DNA of 64,000 nucleotides from Mycobacteroides salmoniphilum. Lineage in GTDB: Bacteria; Actinomycetota; Actinomycetes; Mycobacteriales; Mycobacteriaceae. The stretch lies in NCBI RefSeq assembly GCF_004924335.1, contig NZ_CP024633.1:682001-746000 (forward strand), read 5' to 3'. Both the position numbers and the translations under genes were made by a program. Under the pieces are notes generated by a model. It was not told the origin of the DNA. It saw only the letters and a list, made by a program, of their open reading frames with translations, and ran no database searches. This document shows positions 53,204 through 61,681 of the stretch, piece after piece. How positions within the stretch are numbered: position 1 is the first letter of the stretch; every line of letters begins with the position of its first letter.

Positions 53204-54526
53204 GTGGCTGACCGCGGCGGGATATTCGCATCGCTGCGCACACGCAACTACCGGCTGTGGATCAGCGGGCAGATGGTATCGCTCATCGGTACGTGGATGC
53301 AGCGAGTGGCGCAGGACTGGCTGGTCCTGGACCTCTCGCATGGCAACGCCTTCCTGCTCGGCACGGTGATGGCGCTGCAATTCGGTCCGACGCTCTTGCT
53401 GTCGGTGTGGGGCGGGATGCTGGCCGACCGCTACGACAAGCGGCGGATGCTCATGGTCACCCAGGCGCTGATGGCGCTGTTCGCGTTGACCGTGGGCCTC
53501 TTGCAGATCACCGGGCTGGTCCGGATCTGGCACGTGATGGCGGTGGCCTTCGCGATGGGATGCGCCGCGGCGATCGAGGCGCCCACCCGGCAGTCCTTCA
53601 CCATCGAGATGGTGGGCCCGGAGTACCTGCCCAACGCGGTCGGGCTCAATTCGATGGTGTTCAACCTCGCCGGCGTGATCGGGCCGGCGATCTCCGGTGT
53701 GCTGATCGGGCTGGTCGGCACCGGCTGGGTCTTCCTGCTGAACTTCGTCAGTTTCATCGGTGTGGGGATCGCGCTGTGGCGCATGCGACCAGATGAGCTG
53801 CACCCGAGTGATCCGGTCCCTCCCGCCAAGGGGCAGCTGCGCCAGGGATTCTCGTATGTATGGCACCGACGCGACTTGTTCATGATCATGCTGACGGTGT
53901 TCCTGGTCTCGACGTTCGGGCTGAACTTTTCGCTGACGCTCGCGGTGCTGGCGCGTGAGACCTTCGGTCGTGGCGCGGAGTCGTACGGGCTGCTGTCAAC
54001 GGCACTGGCCATCGGCACGCTGTTAGGTGCCACCTTGGCCGCCCGGCGCACCGAGAAGGTGCGCATGAATTTGTTCTACAGCGCCGCCATGGCTTTCGGG
54101 GTTTCCGAGGCTGTCGTCAGTGCGATGCCCTCCTACCTCTCGGTGGCGGTCGCACTCATCCCGACAGGTCTGCTTGCGCTGACGTTCACCACGTCGGCGA
54201 TGAATATCATTCAGCTGTCCGTGGATTCGCAGCTGCGAGGAAGGGTGATGGGCATCTACATGGTGGCTTTCCTGGGTGGCACCCCGCTGGGCAGCCCATT
54301 GGTGGGCTGGCTGGCCGATCTACATGGTGGGCGGATGCCGCTGCTGATCGGTGGGGTGGTGTCAGTGGCCGCCGGGCTGACATGCGCGGTGTATTTGCGC
54401 CGTCATCCGTGTCCGGTTGTCACCGAGGTGGTTCCGGAGGCCGGCCAGATAAGTCCCGGACCCATTCCGCCTGCTCCGGTCGCAACCCCGGTGTGTGAAC
54501 CGACGCCGCTGGCGAGGCGGGTCTAG
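53204..54526 (+). CDS. MFS transporter (enterobactin-exporter/DHA3-like)
   Basis: A 440-residue MFS permease with twelve predicted helices. ASLRTRNYRLWISGQMVSLIG is the family start. GGMLADRYDKRRMLMVTQ (about 69-86) is motif A, and MGCAAAIEAPTRQSFTIEMV and FLGGTPLGSPLVGWLADLHG are later signatures. Such proteins export small drugs or siderophores. GTG 53204 follows TAAAAT by 8 nt. Its stop TAG touches the next ATG. Location right after a MarR gene suggests drug-inducible expression. It is not part of the M. tuberculosis order between Rv0880 and Rv0881 as I recall it. Confidence 0.88.
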   Translation: MADRGGIFASLRTRNYRLWISGQMVSLIGTWMQRVAQDWLVLDLSHGNAFLLGTVMALQFGPTLLLSVWGGMLADRYDKRRMLMVTQALMALFALTVGLLQITGLVRIWHVMAVAFAMGCAAAIEAPTRQSFTIEMVGPEYLPNAVGLNSMVFNLAGVIGPAISGVLIGLVGTGWVFLLNFVSFIGVGIALWRMRPDELHPSDPVPPAKGQLRQGFSYVWHRRDLFMIMLTVFLVSTFGLNFSLTLAVLARETFGRGAESYGLLSTALAIGTLLGATLAARRTEKVRMNLFYSAAMAFGVSEAVVSAMPSYLSVAVALIPTGLLALTFTTSAMNIIQLSVDSQLRGRVMGIYMVAFLGGTPLGSPLVGWLADLHGGRMPLLIGGVVSVAAGLTCAVYLRRHPCPVVTEVVPEAGQISPGPIPPAPVATPVCEPTPLARRV

Positions 54527-55339
54527 ATGCTGGTCATTGACGTAGACAACGCCGCCGATCCCCGTTTGGACAGCTTCCGCGATCTCAACAGCGTCGACCG
54601 CAGGCCCGATCTGCCCAGTGGCAAGGGACTGGTGATCGCCGAGGGCGTACTGGTTGTGCAGCGCATGGTGGCCTCGCGATTCGCCCCCTTAGCCCTCTTG
54701 GGTACCGACCGTCGATTGACCGAGCTCGCAGGCGATCTCGGCCCTGTTGATGTTCCGTATTACCGGGCAAGTGCCGAGGTCATGGCGGAGGTCGTCGGCT
54801 TTCATCTCAACCGCGGCGTGCTCGCCGCGGCGCGGCGTCCCGTGGAGCTGTCGGCGGCCGAACTGATGCAGAACGCACGCACGGTGGCGGTGTTGGAAGG
54901 TGTCAACGACCACGAGAATCTGGGCTCGATCTTTCGCAACGCCGCGGGAATGGGAGTGGACGCGGTGTTCTTCGGCAGTGGCTGCGCCGACCCGCTGTAT
55001 CGGAGGGCGGTGCGGGTGTCGATGGGACACGCGCTGCTGGTGCCGTTCGCGCGCCTTCCGGAATGGCCGAAGTCGCTGTACAGGCTGCGGGACAATGGGT
55101 TCCGATTACTGGCGATGACTCCGGCCGGGGACTCTCGGGCGTTGGCCGATGCGTTACCGCCGTTGCAGGGGGAGAAGGTGGCGCTGATGGTGGGTGCGGA
55201 GGGCCCGGGATTGACCGATGTTGCACTGCGTGCCAGCGATTTTCGAGTGCGCATTCCGATGGCCAACGGCACCGACTCGCTGAACGTGGCCACCGCCGCC
55301 GCGTTGGCGTTCTATGAGCGCGCTAGGCTCGCGCCATGA
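54527..55339 (+). CDS. SpoU/TrmH family RNA 2'-O-methyltransferase (Rv0881-like)
   Basis: A 270-residue SPOUT methyltransferase. An N-terminal substrate-binding part (KGLVIAEGVLVVQRMVASRF) precedes the three trefoil-knot motifs: motif 1 NDHENLGSIFRNAAGMG (about 126-142, with the catalytic Arg), motif 2 ALMVGAEGPGLTD, and motif 3 IPMANGTDSLNVATAAALAF. It would methylate a ribose 2'-OH in rRNA or tRNA. It starts immediately after the MFS stop and overlaps the next gene by 4 bp. It corresponds to Rv0881. Confidence 0.92.
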   Translation: MLVIDVDNAADPRLDSFRDLNSVDRRPDLPSGKGLVIAEGVLVVQRMVASRFAPLALLGTDRRLTELAGDLGPVDVPYYRASAEVMAEVVGFHLNRGVLAAARRPVELSAAELMQNARTVAVLEGVNDHENLGSIFRNAAGMGVDAVFFGSGCADPLYRRAVRVSMGHALLVPFARLPEWPKSLYRLRDNGFRLLAMTPAGDSRALADALPPLQGEKVALMVGAEGPGLTDVALRASDFRVRIPMANGTDSLNVATAAALAFYERARLAP

Positions 55340-55647
55340 CCGGCGATCCCCAGCCCGCGCGAAGAGCGAAAGGCCCGTCGGACTCAGACACCCCGTGGGC
55401 CGAGGGCATCGTCTCGGCGATGTGTGTGGCCGTGGTGGTCGCGGTGGGTGTGGTGGTACTGAGTCTCGGCCTGGCGCATGTACATCCGCTGTGGGCGGTT
55501 CTGCTCAATATTGTTGCTGTGGGGGGTCTTTCGCCAACGTTATGGGGTTGGCGGGAGCGCCCGGTGTTGCGATGGTTCGTGCTGGGGATCGCGATCGGGA
55601 TCGCCGGCGGATGGGTGGCCGCCGTGGTGACCGCCCTGATCACCTAG
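55336..55647 (+). CDS. Small three-helix membrane protein (Rv0882-like)
   Basis: A 103-residue protein with three hydrophobic stretches (IVSAMCVAVVVAVGVVVLSL, PLWAVLLNIVAVGGL, WFVLGIAIGIAGGWVAAVV). Its ATG overlaps the methyltransferase stop. It corresponds to Rv0882 by position and topology. No function can be assigned. Confidence 0.78.
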   Translation: MTGDPQPARRAKGPSDSDTPWAEGIVSAMCVAVVVAVGVVVLSLGLAHVHPLWAVLLNIVAVGGLSPTLWGWRERPVLRWFVLGIAIGIAGGWVAAVVTALIT

Positions 55648-55660
55648 GGCGCGGCCCCAC

Positions 55661-56479
55661 TTAGTTCTGGCCGCTGGAGCGAACGCCAAGCAGCACGTCT
55701 TCCCACGTGGGTACCGTCGGCTTGCTCCGGCGTGAGCGCCGCGGTGCCGGCGCCGGCTGCGCGTTGGTGTGCTCCTCGGTCACCGCGGGTTCCGGTTCGC
55801 GGACCGGCTCGGGCTGCGGTGCGGAACGCTCGTTGAACAACTCCGGCTCGGGCTCGGGGAGGAGGGGAGCTACCGGCGCGACGGGGCGCAGGCTTCGGGA
55901 GAACGTCGGGTCGATGAGCTCGCGTGCGGAATCGTCGAGCGCGGTCACCGTGCCGCCATGGGCCCCGGGAGTGAACCGGAAGTGTGCCTTATTGTCCGAC
56001 CGGCCGGCGCGCCACAACAGCTGCACGGTCCACCGGCCGTCCTCGACCTTCCAGGCGTCCCATTCAATGCCATCGGGGTCGAGTCCCCGCGCGAACATCG
56101 CACCGGCGACGGTATCGGCGAGCGTGTTGACCGTGGGGCCATCGCTGCGAACAGGATGTGCCGCGGTGGCCATCTCGGCTGCGCGCTGTCGTTCCAGCAA
56201 TACGGGATGAGCGAACCGCTCGATTCGCGAGACATCGACTCCGGCGGAGGTGGCTACTTGCTGGACGGTGGCACCGGCCCGGATGCGAGCCTGAATTTCC
56301 CGGGGTCGCAACGAGCTCTCCATTTCGATCTCGATCTGTCCCAGACGGGACAGATCGCGCCGGGCAGCTGCGCGGAGTCTGTCGTCGGCGTCGATGACGA
56401 ACTTGTCGGCGCCATTGGCGTCCTGGCAGACCACTCGCTTGCCGTCGGCTGACAGACCGATGACTTTCAGTTCGCGCAC
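55661..56479 (-). CDS. sepH: Cell-division protein SepH (DUF3071)
   Basis: A 272-residue protein. The N-terminal DUF3071 domain includes RELKVIGLSADGKRVVCQ and, at about 55-80, PREIQARIRAGATVQQVATS, a helix-turn-helix-like segment. The C-terminal part is proline- and glutamate-rich, ending in RRSKPTVPTWEDVLLGVRSS. SepH binds FtsZ and promotes its assembly in Actinobacteria; the M. tuberculosis homologue is Rv0883c. GTG 56479 has AGGAGGA upstream and gives the conserved start. It converges on the small membrane gene at 55.6 kb. Confidence 0.9.
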   Translation of the reverse strand: MRELKVIGLSADGKRVVCQDANGADKFVIDADDRLRAAARRDLSRLGQIEIEMESSLRPREIQARIRAGATVQQVATSAGVDVSRIERFAHPVLLERQRAAEMATAAHPVRSDGPTVNTLADTVAGAMFARGLDPDGIEWDAWKVEDGRWTVQLLWRAGRSDNKAHFRFTPGAHGGTVTALDDSARELIDPTFSRSLRPVAPVAPLLPEPEPELFNERSAPQPEPVREPEPAVTEEHTNAQPAPAPRRSRRSKPTVPTWEDVLLGVRSSGQN

Positions 56480-56660
56480 GATGTCCTCCTCGCCCTGGAC
56501 TGGATGCTCCAGTTCTCCGGACCTTAGTGCAGGTAGAGGGCCATTCTGTGGTGACACGCGGGGGTGGGGGCTACTTGCTTTTCAGGACGGTTCGCGCTAT
56601 GTGACGCGTGTGGCAGATGTTGTTTGCCGCCGGGCGCGCGGCCTGGTGCTGATAACGCGA

Positions 56661-56720
56661 ATCGAGTGCGAGCCTGGCGCGGGTTCTTGGCGTGATTTCC
56701 GCGGGAGGCTCGCACTCGAT
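56661..56720. repeat. 15-bp perfect inverted repeat (terminator or REP-like element)
   Basis: ATCGAGTGCGAGCCT (56661-56675) and AGGCTCGCACTCGAT (56706-56720) are exact reverse complements, separated by 30 bp. The element lies between the lpqH stop and the sepH start, in the 267-bp gap. It may end lpqH transcription. The long arms and loop also fit a dispersed palindromic repeat. No other copy was noticed in this window. Confidence 0.7.
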
Positions 56721-56746
56721 AGCGCGCTAGATCGGAATCGCGTGCC

Positions 56747-57223
56747 CTACGGGCAGGTGACCTCGATTTCGAATGGCTTGTTGGTGGGCTGCATGGGGTT
56801 GGCCATGTCCACCGCGATGGCGGTGCCTTCGATGTGGTACTTCTTGCCGTCCTTGGTGGCCTTCGCGCTCGCTCCGGGGGTGCCTTCGGAGAATGCCAGC
56901 GACTGCCCGCCGAGGCTGCCCAGGCCCGCGGACTTCACCGTCGGTGAATCGCCGTCCGTCACCACGGCGCCAAAGCCCTGTGCGCCGCTGCCGATGACGA
57001 TGTTGACGTTGCCGTTCGAGGCCTGGCAGACGACAGCACCTTCGATCTTCTGCTCCTTGCCGTCGATGACGACCTTCGCGCTGCTGTTGGTGGCAACTGC
57101 GCCGGCGCCATTGCTGACAGTGGTGCCCTTGGTCTCGGATTTGTCCTTATCGCTCGAACAGCCGACCAGACCTGCGGCGATAATCGCCGCGCCGCCAATG
57201 GCGACCACAAGCCCACGCTTCAT
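56747..57223 (-). CDS. lpqH: LpqH-family 19-kDa-antigen-like lipoprotein
   Basis: A 158-residue lipoprotein. The signal MKRGLVVAIGGAAIIAAGLV ends with lipobox LVGC, lipidated at Cys22. A Ser/Thr/Lys-rich stretch (23-50) is followed by the LpqH/LppE beta domain with KVVIDGKEQKIEGAVVCQAS and a final VTCP; two Cys should form a disulfide. LpqH proteins are abundant surface antigens and TLR2 ligands. AAGGAG precedes ATG 57223. Mycobacteria carry several paralogues, so the symbol is at family level. Confidence 0.86.
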   Translation of the reverse strand: MKRGLVVAIGGAAIIAAGLVGCSSDKDKSETKGTTVSNGAGAVATNSSAKVVIDGKEQKIEGAVVCQASNGNVNIVIGSGAQGFGAVVTDGDSPTVKSAGLGSLGGQSLAFSEGTPGASAKATKDGKKYHIEGTAIAVDMANPMQPTNKPFEIEVTCP

Positions 57224-57313
57224 AGCGTTCTCCTTATATGTGATGAGGGGTGGAGTCGAACAGGACAAAGTATGTGTCGGTAACGGGGCGGGGTACGCGA
57301 AACGCCGGTATAC

Positions 57314-57622
57314 CTACGTACCCAGATTTGAGATATCGATTCCGGTCGACATCAGAATCACCACCACCACGGTCAGGGTGGTCAGTGCGATGGGCTTGCC
57401 GCCGTGGTGCCAGTGCCCCCGGGCCAGCGCGTGGTGGCGCACTGTGCTGATCGCGACGATGCCGAGCACAACCCCGGTGGCGATCAACGACGCCCCCGCG
57501 GTCTGTTTGTGGATGAGTGCGTGAGTGATGAAGACCGCAGCGGTTCCCGCGGCGGCCAACCCGGTGCGAAGCCAGGCCAGGGCTGTGCGTTCGGCGGCGC
57601 GAGTCTCGTGAGCCGCCCTCAT
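57314..57622 (-). CDS. DUF202 small membrane protein
   Basis: A 102-residue protein of the DUF202 family: ETRAAERTALAWLRTGLAAA is the amphipathic start, and three helices follow (GTAAVFITHAL, ASLIATGVVLGIVAIST, PIALTTLTVVVVILMSTGI). Its ATG overlaps the stop of another DUF202 gene by 4 bp. Paired DUF202 genes usually form one membrane complex; the function is not known. Confidence 0.83.
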   Translation of the reverse strand: MRAAHETRAAERTALAWLRTGLAAAGTAAVFITHALIHKQTAGASLIATGVVLGIVAISTVRHHALARGHWHHGGKPIALTTLTVVVVILMSTGIDISNLGT

Positions 57623-57963
57623 CGGTAGAAGACCGCGATCGATGCCAGGATCGCGACTAGTCCGATGCTGACGGCGAGTAGGGGTACCAGCAGGGTGCCC
57701 TTGAGTGGTTGGTCGCGGTCCATCCGGTCCTTCACGTCGCGCCAATGCACATATGCGCCAATCGACACCACTACGGCAAGGGCCAGGCAGGACGCTGCCA
57801 GTACATGCCGGACTCCGGCATGGTGAAACGGTTGGACGAGCGTCTGGACCGCGACACCGCCGGCGAGCAATCCGAGCGCGGTGCGGATCCAGGAGAGGAA
57901 CGTGCGTTCGTTGGCCAGGGTGAAGCGGTAGTCGATCTCGGGATCTTCGGGTGGTTCCGTCAC
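57619..57963 (-). CDS. DUF202 (YidH-like) small membrane protein
   Basis: A 114-residue DUF202 protein: DYRFTLANERTFLSWIRTAL is the family signature, and three helices follow (ALGLLAGGVAVQTLV, VLAASCLALAVVVSIGAYV, LLVPLLAVSIGLVAILASI). GTG 57963 is used; the longer frame would start at TTG inside the intergenic repeats. It overlaps the other DUF202 gene by 4 bp and faces the saccharopine-dehydrogenase-like gene across a 115-bp divergent region. Confidence 0.82.
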   Translation of the reverse strand: MTEPPEDPEIDYRFTLANERTFLSWIRTALGLLAGGVAVQTLVQPFHHAGVRHVLAASCLALAVVVSIGAYVHWRDVKDRMDRDQPLKGTLLVPLLAVSIGLVAILASIAVFYR

Positions 57964-58019
57964 CCGGCCCAACTTACCGAGCACCGCACCGGCACCGGAG
58001 TCAGTTGATTTCTCAATGT

Positions 58020-58072
58020 CTATCAATATCTATCAATACATAAACGATCGTTCTGAAATTGATAGGTACTAT
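58020..58072. promoter_or_regulatory. Operator-rich divergent promoter region
   Basis: CTATCAAT occurs twice in direct orientation (58020-58027 and 58030-58037) and once inverted as ATTGATAG (58058-58065). Between them is the perfect palindrome AACGATCGTT (58043-58052). The -10 box TACTAT (58067-58072) ends 6 nt before ATG 58079, a leaderless layout. The AT-rich repeats stand out in this high-GC DNA. The PaaX-type regulator at 59.4 kb is a candidate binder. Confidence 0.6.
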
Positions 58073-58078
58073 GGGTGT

Positions 58079-59308
58079 ATGAAGGTTCTAGCTTTAGGTG
58101 GGGCGGGCGCCATGGGCGCTGTTGCTGCCCGCACCGCTCGTGAAATGTCGGGTGTCGAGGAGATCGTCATCGCCGATCGTGATCTCGGTGCTGCCGAGGG
58201 ATTGGCGCGACAGTTGGGGGTGGGCCGCATACCGGTCCGAGCCGTCGAGATCGATGTCACCGACGAGGCGGCGCTACGTGCAGTCCTGGAACCGATGGAT
58301 CTCGTTCTGAACACCGTTGGTCCGTACTTCCGTTTCGGATTGACGGTGCTGCGTGCGGCGATCGAGACGCGAACGCACTATCTCGACATCTGCGACGACT
58401 GGGAGCCGACGTTGCAGATGCTGGACCTCGATGGGTTGGCACGCGAACATGGGGTCTGTGCGGTGATCGGTATGGGCGCGAGTCCAGGGATCAGTAACCT
58501 GCTTGCCGCCATCGCCGCAACGGGATTCGATTCGATCCACGATATCTACACGGCATGGCCAGTGGATGTCGGCGCCGACGGCGATGACACCGAAGGCAAG
58601 GCCCAGTTGTTGAGCTCAGGTGGCCGGCCCACCGCCGCGGCGGTGCATTGGATGGAGCAGGCCAGCGGCACGATCACCGCGGTGGGTGCCGGGCAACTCA
58701 TCGAGCAGCGTCCGTTGAGTCCGGTCGTGTTGAACCTGCCGGCGGGGCACCGGGGCACCGCCTACTCGATTGGGCATCCGGAACCGATCACGTTGCAACG
58801 CAGTCTGAAACCGATCGGCACCGCACTGAACCTCATGGTCATCACACCGTGGACAGTCGCGTATCTCGACGCGCTGCGTCGGGATATCGACGCCGGATTG
58901 CTCACCCTGGAACAGGCCGCGGTTGCGTTCGCGGTGCCCGGATGGCGTCGCGCGGTGCGCTCCGCCTGGGCAGCGCTTCGCCTGCGGGGCCCCGGCACGC
59001 TTCCGCCGTTCTTCGCGGCGGTCACGGGCGAGTGGCAAGGGGATCGGCAGACTGCGGTCGCACGCCTGAACATGGCTGGTCCGCAAGCACAGCCGATCAG
59101 AAGTGCGTTGCGTGATATGGCTCGCATCACCGGCGTGCCGCTGGCCCTGGGCATGGCGCAGGTGATCGACGGCACGGCGCGCCGCGCGGGAGTTCACCCG
59201 CCCGAGGCGGTCATCGAGCCGCAGCGGTTCTTCGCCGAGCTCGGGGTGGCACTCGGGTGTGACAGCGGGGTTTCGCCGTACCTGGTCGAGCGGGCGTCGC
59301 TGCCTTGA
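58079..59308 (+). CDS. Saccharopine dehydrogenase-like NAD(P)-binding protein
   Basis: A 409-residue protein with an N-terminal Rossmann fold (KVLALGGAGAMGAVAARTAR, residues 2-21) and the saccharopine dehydrogenase layout (VLNTVGPYFRFGLTVLRAAI, HYLDICDDWEPT, GMGASPGISNLLA). The long C-terminal part is not strongly conserved in true lysine-pathway enzymes. Members of this group reduce or condense varied substrates, so the reaction is open. The start is ATG 58079, set by the -10 box 6 nt upstream. A regulator gene of the PaaX type follows 69 bp later. Confidence 0.82.
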   Translation: MKVLALGGAGAMGAVAARTAREMSGVEEIVIADRDLGAAEGLARQLGVGRIPVRAVEIDVTDEAALRAVLEPMDLVLNTVGPYFRFGLTVLRAAIETRTHYLDICDDWEPTLQMLDLDGLAREHGVCAVIGMGASPGISNLLAAIAATGFDSIHDIYTAWPVDVGADGDDTEGKAQLLSSGGRPTAAAVHWMEQASGTITAVGAGQLIEQRPLSPVVLNLPAGHRGTAYSIGHPEPITLQRSLKPIGTALNLMVITPWTVAYLDALRRDIDAGLLTLEQAAVAFAVPGWRRAVRSAWAALRLRGPGTLPPFFAAVTGEWQGDRQTAVARLNMAGPQAQPIRSALRDMARITGVPLALGMAQVIDGTARRAGVHPPEAVIEPQRFFAELGVALGCDSGVSPYLVERASLP

Positions 59309-59377
59309 TTCGATCGGGACTCCACCGAACGTAAGATGGTCGAACACAATGTGGCGGCGGCTTCGTGAGGTGAACGT

Positions 59378-60238
59378 TTGGACATCGAACACGTCCTGAA
59401 CTCTGCTGTCTCCACCCGCAGTGTGGTCGAGAGCATGATCCGCGAGGACGCGACCATTGCTGCCGGTGAGCTCTACGACGTCGCCAACATTCTCGGCATG
59501 AGTGATCAACAGGTCCGCCTATGTGTCAAACGTCTTGTCGCCGAGGGTCGTTTCACGCAGGAGGGACGGGGCCGCAAGGCAGTTCTGCATGCCACGGGGG
59601 CGTCAAGGAGCGCCCTCGAGCCGGACTTGGATTTCGTGCGCTATATGTACGAGCAGGATCGCGGCCTTGCTCCGTGGGATGGCCGGTGGCATCTTGTCGC
59701 ATTCGCGGTACCCGAATCGTCCCGCCCGGCGCGCGATGCCATGCGCGACAGCATCCTTCGGTTGGGTGGCGCACCGATCCAGGGTGGCCTGTATGTGTGC
59801 GCCAATGGCTGGGAGGCCCGTATCGGGGCGACGGCTGAACAGCTCGGCGTGGCCGATCACGTCACGATGTTCACCACGACCGATCTTGTGCTTGGTGGTC
59901 AGTCCGGGGCCCGAGAGCTGGCTGAGCGGCTATGGCCGATCAACGCGATCGCAGATCGGCACCACAGGCTCCTGGCGGTGGCGGAAGCGATTCTTCCCGC
60001 GCTGCGCACCGCGTCACAGACCGAAGTTCTCACTCTGGCCGTTGCGCTGGCGGCGGAGTTCACCCAGGCGGTCGAACCCGACCCGCTGTTGCCGCCGCAG
60101 CTGCTCCCGCAGCCCTGGGTGGGCACGGCCGCCCGTGCATCGGTCGCCGCGTGCTGGGGCGAGCTTGCGAAATACGAAGCCGAACAACCAATTCAATTGT
60201 TCGGCTGGTATGGCGAAGCTATTCGACAGGTCATCTGA
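59378..60238 (+). CDS. PaaX-family transcriptional regulator
   Basis: A 286-residue regulator with an N-terminal winged helix (TIAAGELYDVANILGMSDQQ, then VRLCVKRLVAEGRFTQEGRG, about 25-66), a central PaaX-like cas2-related domain (RWHLVAFAVPESSRPARDAM) and the PaaX C-terminal domain. PaaX represses phenylacetate genes in response to phenylacetyl-CoA; relatives sense other CoA thioesters. TTG 59378 is the start, with GAGG 7 nt upstream; no ATG or GTG fits before it. It probably controls the dehydrogenase-like gene just upstream. Confidence 0.85.
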   Translation: MDIEHVLNSAVSTRSVVESMIREDATIAAGELYDVANILGMSDQQVRLCVKRLVAEGRFTQEGRGRKAVLHATGASRSALEPDLDFVRYMYEQDRGLAPWDGRWHLVAFAVPESSRPARDAMRDSILRLGGAPIQGGLYVCANGWEARIGATAEQLGVADHVTMFTTTDLVLGGQSGARELAERLWPINAIADRHHRLLAVAEAILPALRTASQTEVLTLAVALAAEFTQAVEPDPLLPPQLLPQPWVGTAARASVAACWGELAKYEAEQPIQLFGWYGEAIRQVI

Positions 60239-60617
60239 GCCGTTCGGTGCGCATCATCCGTGCGATCGCCGCGCAGCCCAGCACGGCGCCAAGAACCGTC
60301 AGTGCACACCAGAACCAGCCCCATGATGGTGGCAATGGAGAGAGTATGAATGCCGCCAACGCGTACACGCCGATGGCCAGGCGAAGGCGCAGCACGGTGT
60401 TGAGGTTGGCAAGGGTCACTGTGACAGTGATTCGGCGCAAGACGAACAGTTTGACGGCGAACATTCCGAGCAGAAATGTCAGGCCGAGCAGCTGGACCCA
60501 CGGTGGCGGAGCGCCCTTTCATGGTGACGAAAAGGGCAGTGTCGCCACCGCCAGTATTACGGCCCCCCCGGCTTCGTAGAACGCCAGCCGCCGCGTGGTG
60601 TGCCGCTTGCGCCTCAC
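60231..60617 (-). pseudogene. Small membrane protein gene interrupted by an in-frame TGA
   Basis: One reading frame of 129 codons starts at GTG 60617, 3 bp after the hydrolase stop, and ends at 60231. The N-terminal piece, VRRKRHTTRRLAFYEAGGAV..., has a helix (AVILAVATLPF). Codon 33 (60519-60521) is TGA. The same frame then continues with PPPWVQLLGLTFLLGMFAVK and two further helices through to MMRTERLR. The membrane pattern on both sides argues for a once-intact four-helix protein. ATG 60464 could still start a 77-residue fragment. A sequencing error, or real readthrough, cannot be excluded. The 3' end overlaps the PaaX gene by 8 bp. Confidence 0.65.
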
Positions 60618-60619
60618 GA

Positions 60620-61681
60620 TCAGCGCACCGCTTGTCCCGCAACGTAGTTCCGCAGGTTATCCAAATAGCCGGGGGCGTAGAGCGAACGCGGAGAGAACAC
60701 CGCGACCATCGTCGAGCGCCAATTCTCGTCGTTGTCCAGATCGGCCTTGACGATGTTGTGCGATGCCTTCGGGTACCGCTGCACCGTCAGCTGGTGCGGC
60801 GGCAGTGCCCGCCGGTAGACCTGCTCGGTCTCGTCGACATCGACGTTGAGATCCTCGTCGCCGAGGGCCAGGAGAACCGGCACCTTGACCTGCGGCAGGG
60901 TGTCGGTCACATCGGCCCGATAGTTCTTGCGCACAAAGTTCCATCGATCAGCCGACATGGGATCCGAATCCTGTTGTACTGCAAGGTACTGCTCGTAGGT
61001 GGCATTGTCGCGCAGTGGTTGTAGTGACTTTTCTCGGCGACTTAGCGCGGCGTCGATTTCGGACCTGGAGGCTCCGCGGTGCCGCAGGTTGGCAAGCAGG
61101 TTGTACTTGCCCTGCCGTAGCCAATTCACAGCCGCGCCAACGAGAATCACGAATTGTAGATCCGGCCGACGCGCGGCGACCTCGGGTACCACCCACCCGC
61201 CTTGGCTGATGCCCCACATCCCGATCCGTCGCGGGTCAATGTCGGTGCGCTGGCGGGCCCAGTCGATCGCTGCTTCCGCTTCGGCGGCCCGGTCGTGCAT
61301 GCTTTGATACAGCCAGTTACCCTGTCCCCCATTGACTCCCGGCTTGTTCCAAGACAGCGAGGCGTACCCTGCCTTGGCGAACGACTCCCACATCGGCTCG
61401 TAGAAGCCGTCCCGTGTCGCATTCGCCGCACCGTCACCGTGCACGAATACCACTAAGCCGAATGGTCCATCGCCATGATGGGGCAACGCGAGTGTTGCTT
61501 CAAGCGGCCCGATGGAGCCGGGAATGGTCAACCGCTGCGTCCTTATCGCGAAGTCATGCGCGTACATCACCCAGCCGCCGGCACCCAAGACCAGTGCGAC
61601 AACGCCGCCCAGGGCAATGAGAAGCCGCGTGTTCCGGCGATTCGAACGATGAAAGGAGGCGCCAAAACTATCAAACATCAT
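60620..61681 (-). CDS. Membrane-anchored alpha/beta hydrolase (dienelactone-hydrolase-like)
   Basis: A 353-residue protein with one N-terminal membrane helix (LLIALGGVVALVLGAGGWVM, about 19-38) and an external hydrolase domain. VVFVHGDGAAN is the oxyanion region, GMWGISQGGWV (about 172-182) holds the nucleophile Ser, LALGDEDLNVDVDET the Asp, and KASHNIVKADLD the His. Such enzymes cleave peptides, esters or lactones at the cell surface. Two tandem ATG codons (61681, 61678) are possible. A -10 box, TACGAT, ends 6 nt before the second and is part of a palindrome. The broken small membrane gene follows in the same operon. Confidence 0.87.
   Translation of the reverse strand: MMFDSFGASFHRSNRRNTRLLIALGGVVALVLGAGGWVMYAHDFAIRTQRLTIPGSIGPLEATLALPHHGDGPFGLVVFVHGDGAANATRDGFYEPMWESFAKAGYASLSWNKPGVNGGQGNWLYQSMHDRAAEAEAAIDWARQRTDIDPRRIGMWGISQGGWVVPEVAARRPDLQFVILVGAAVNWLRQGKYNLLANLRHRGASRSEIDAALSRREKSLQPLRDNATYEQYLAVQQDSDPMSADRWNFVRKNYRADVTDTLPQVKVPVLLALGDEDLNVDVDETEQVYRRALPPHQLTVQRYPKASHNIVKADLDNDENWRSTMVAVFSPRSLYAPGYLDNLRNYVAGQAVR

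Noticed and set aside
56394..57524. 376-codon + strand frame across sepH start, lpqH and DUF202
   Set aside because: It is antisense to a lipoprotein with a clear lipobox and AAGGAG site and crosses the 15-bp inverted repeat; no domain seen.
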